7,469 nt of DNA from Pseudomonadota bacterium (GTDB lineage: Bacteria; Pseudomonadota; Alphaproteobacteria; Rhizobiales; Beijerinckiaceae), in contig JAEXUU010000837.1 of the NCBI GenBank assembly GCA_023452965.1, positions 1-7,469 on the forward strand, read 5' to 3'. The notes below the pieces were generated by a model. It made no database searches. It saw nothing but the letters and a program-made list of their open reading frames with translations, and was not told the origin of the DNA. How positions within the stretch are numbered: position 1 is the stretch's first letter; each line of letters opens with the position of its first letter. The translations under genes were made by a program, and so were the position numbers. Of the stretch, positions 6,846 through 7,469 are shown one piece after another.

Positions 6846-6877
6846 GTCCGCACGGGAGAACGAGCTCCGCCGCGGAC
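6846..6877 (+). other. leader hairpin upstream of pcaD
   Basis: GTCCGC (6846-6851) pairs with GCGGAC (6872-6877), and GGAG (6855-6858) pairs with CTCC (6865-6868). This gives a 6-bp stem, a 3x3 internal loop, a 4-bp stem and a 6-nt loop. It lies between the LysR box and the small ORF, so it would be in the pcaD transcript leader if transcription starts near the box. No U-run follows, so it does not look like a classical terminator. Confidence 0.3.
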
Positions 6878-6908
6878 TTGAACCGGCCGCCAGAGCCGTC
6901 GGAGGGCC

Positions 6909-7001
6909 ATGTCTGACATCCTAATTCTGCGGTCCGCTCCGGCGCGGCTTCCGACAGGCGTGCCCGCGCTCATGCGCTGCGGCGAAAGCCCGGAGGCCTG
7001 A
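6909..7001 (+). CDS. possible 30-residue ORF directly upstream of pcaD
   Basis: ATG 6909 opens a 30-codon frame that stops with TGA at 6999-7001, just 2 nt before the pcaD ATG. That is spacing typical of translational coupling. GGAGG at 6901-6905 lies 3 nt before the start, so it is strong in sequence but short in spacing. The product starts MSDILILRSAPARL and has no recognised domain, signal peptide or membrane segment. The pcaD ribosome binding site (GGAGG, 6992-6996) lies inside the last codons of this frame, so ribosomes finishing it would pass over that site. It may be a leader peptide, a small protein, or chance. Confidence 0.3.
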   Translation: MSDILILRSAPARLPTGVPALMRCGESPEA

Positions 7002-7003
7002 TC

Positions 7004-7469
7004 ATGCCCTATGTCGAAGCCGGCACGGGCGTGCGCCTTTTCTACACCGTCACCGGGCCGGGCAGCGCTCCGGCGATCGTCTTCTCCAATTCGCTCGGCA
7101 CCACGCACCGGATGTGGGACGCCGTCGTCGGCAAACTCTCCGCCGAGTATCGCTGCGTGCGCTACGATACGCGCGGCCATGGCGGCTCCAGCCGCGGCTC
7201 CGAGCCTTTCGAGATCGCCGACCTCGCCGATGATCTCGCCGCGCTGCTCGACCATCTCGATCTCGAACGCGTTCATCTCGCCGGGCTCTCGCTGGGCGGC
7301 ATGACCGGCCAGGCCTTCGCCATGCGCCACCCGACGCGCCTTGCCGGCCTGACCCTGATGGCGACGGCGGCCTGCATGCCGACGCGCGAGGCCTGGGAGG
7401 AACGCGCCGCGCTGGTGCGGCGCGAGGGCACGCAGGCGATCCTCGCAGGGACGATGCAGCGCTGGTTCA
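7004..7469 (+). CDS. pcaD: 3-oxoadipate enol-lactonase, 3' end cut off by window
   Basis: This alpha/beta-hydrolase converts 3-oxoadipate enol-lactone to 3-oxoadipate. The step is shared by the catechol and protocatechuate branches of the beta-ketoadipate pathway and takes place in the cytoplasm. The first 155 codons are present of about 260 usual. The N-terminal strand and oxyanion-hole block read VFSNSLGTTHRMWD (residues 26-39), the classic PcaD signature. RYDTRGHGGS follows at 53-62. The nucleophile elbow is GLSLGGM with catalytic S96. The acid and histidine of the triad would lie past the right edge. ATG 7004 is supported by GGAGG (6992-6996) 7 nt upstream. Other pca genes would be expected downstream. 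Control by the divergent LysR regulator through the 6764-6778 box is likely. A related alpha/beta-hydrolase is the main alternative but fits less well. Confidence 0.93.
   Translation, partial: MPYVEAGTGVRLFYTVTGPGSAPAIVFSNSLGTTHRMWDAVVGKLSAEYRCVRYDTRGHGGSSRGSEPFEIADLADDLAALLDHLDLERVHLAGLSLGGMTGQAFAMRHPTRLAGLTLMATAACMPTREAWEERAALVRREGTQAILAGTMQRWF

Larger units (their letters stand above)
6627..7003. other. divergent control region between the LysR gene and pcaD
   Basis: These 377 bases contain, in order, a 7-bp inverted repeat near the LysR gene, a very GC-rich patch with overlapping palindromes GCGCCGGCGC (6745-6754) and GGCGCGCC (6750-6757), the perfect BenM/CatM-type box, a two-part hairpin and a possible 30-codon ORF ending 2 nt before pcaD. 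Longer open frames on both strands across it read as composition-driven shadows. I could not assign -35/-10 elements for either direction with confidence. The stretch from the box to pcaD (226 bp) is long for a simple leader. Confidence 0.55.

Noticed and set aside
6530..7330. 266-codon minus-strand frame crossing the LysR start, intergenic region and pcaD
   Set aside because: It overlaps two well-supported genes and an operator region, has no recognisable domain, and fits composition-driven openness.

Overview
The window is GC-rich (about two-thirds G+C by eye), with almost all third codon positions G or C. It carries a cbb3-type cytochrome oxidase gene, a MocR regulator, and a LysR/pcaD pair for aromatic catabolism. 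This fits a metabolically versatile, soil-type proteobacterium, most likely an alphaproteobacterium of the Hyphomicrobiales (Bosea-like). That placement is inferred from style and gene content, not proven.

Layout. (1) Positions 1-1282, minus strand: the 5' three-quarters of ccoN, the catalytic subunit of cbb3 oxidase, running off the left edge. (2) Positions 1283-1583: a divergent intergenic region with a probable ccoN promoter, two abutting perfect palindromes and a further dyad. (3) Positions 1584-3125, plus: a 14-TM DHA2-family MFS exporter. (4) Positions 3126-3263: an intergenic region with a well-formed CueR/HmrR-like (MerR-family) promoter with a 19-bp spacer. (5) Positions 3264-4193, plus: an unrecognised polytopic membrane protein made of two similar halves, distantly HPP-like. 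(6) Positions 4305-5684, plus: a MocR/GabR-type regulator (GntR winged helix plus aminotransferase domain), preceded by direct repeats that may be its own operator. (7) Positions 5742-6626, minus: a BenM/CatM-type LysR regulator, convergent with the MocR gene. (8) Positions 6627-7003: a divergent control region with a perfect ATAC-N7-GTAT site, hairpins and a possible 30-codon ORF. (9) Positions 7004-7469, plus: the 5' part of pcaD (3-oxoadipate enol-lactonase), running off the right edge.

How the parts fit. The right end is a beta-ketoadipate pathway control point. A muconate-sensing type of LysR regulator is divergent from pcaD, and a textbook BenM/CatM operator lies between them. The left end is microaerobic respiration. 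The centre is less usual: a repeat-built membrane protein of unknown function appears to be driven by a copper-type MerR promoter and is followed by a MocR regulator of unknown target. No mobile element, CRISPR array, rRNA or tRNA was seen. The most interesting candidates for something undescribed are the promoter/membrane-protein pair at 3160-4193 and the small ORF coupled to pcaD.
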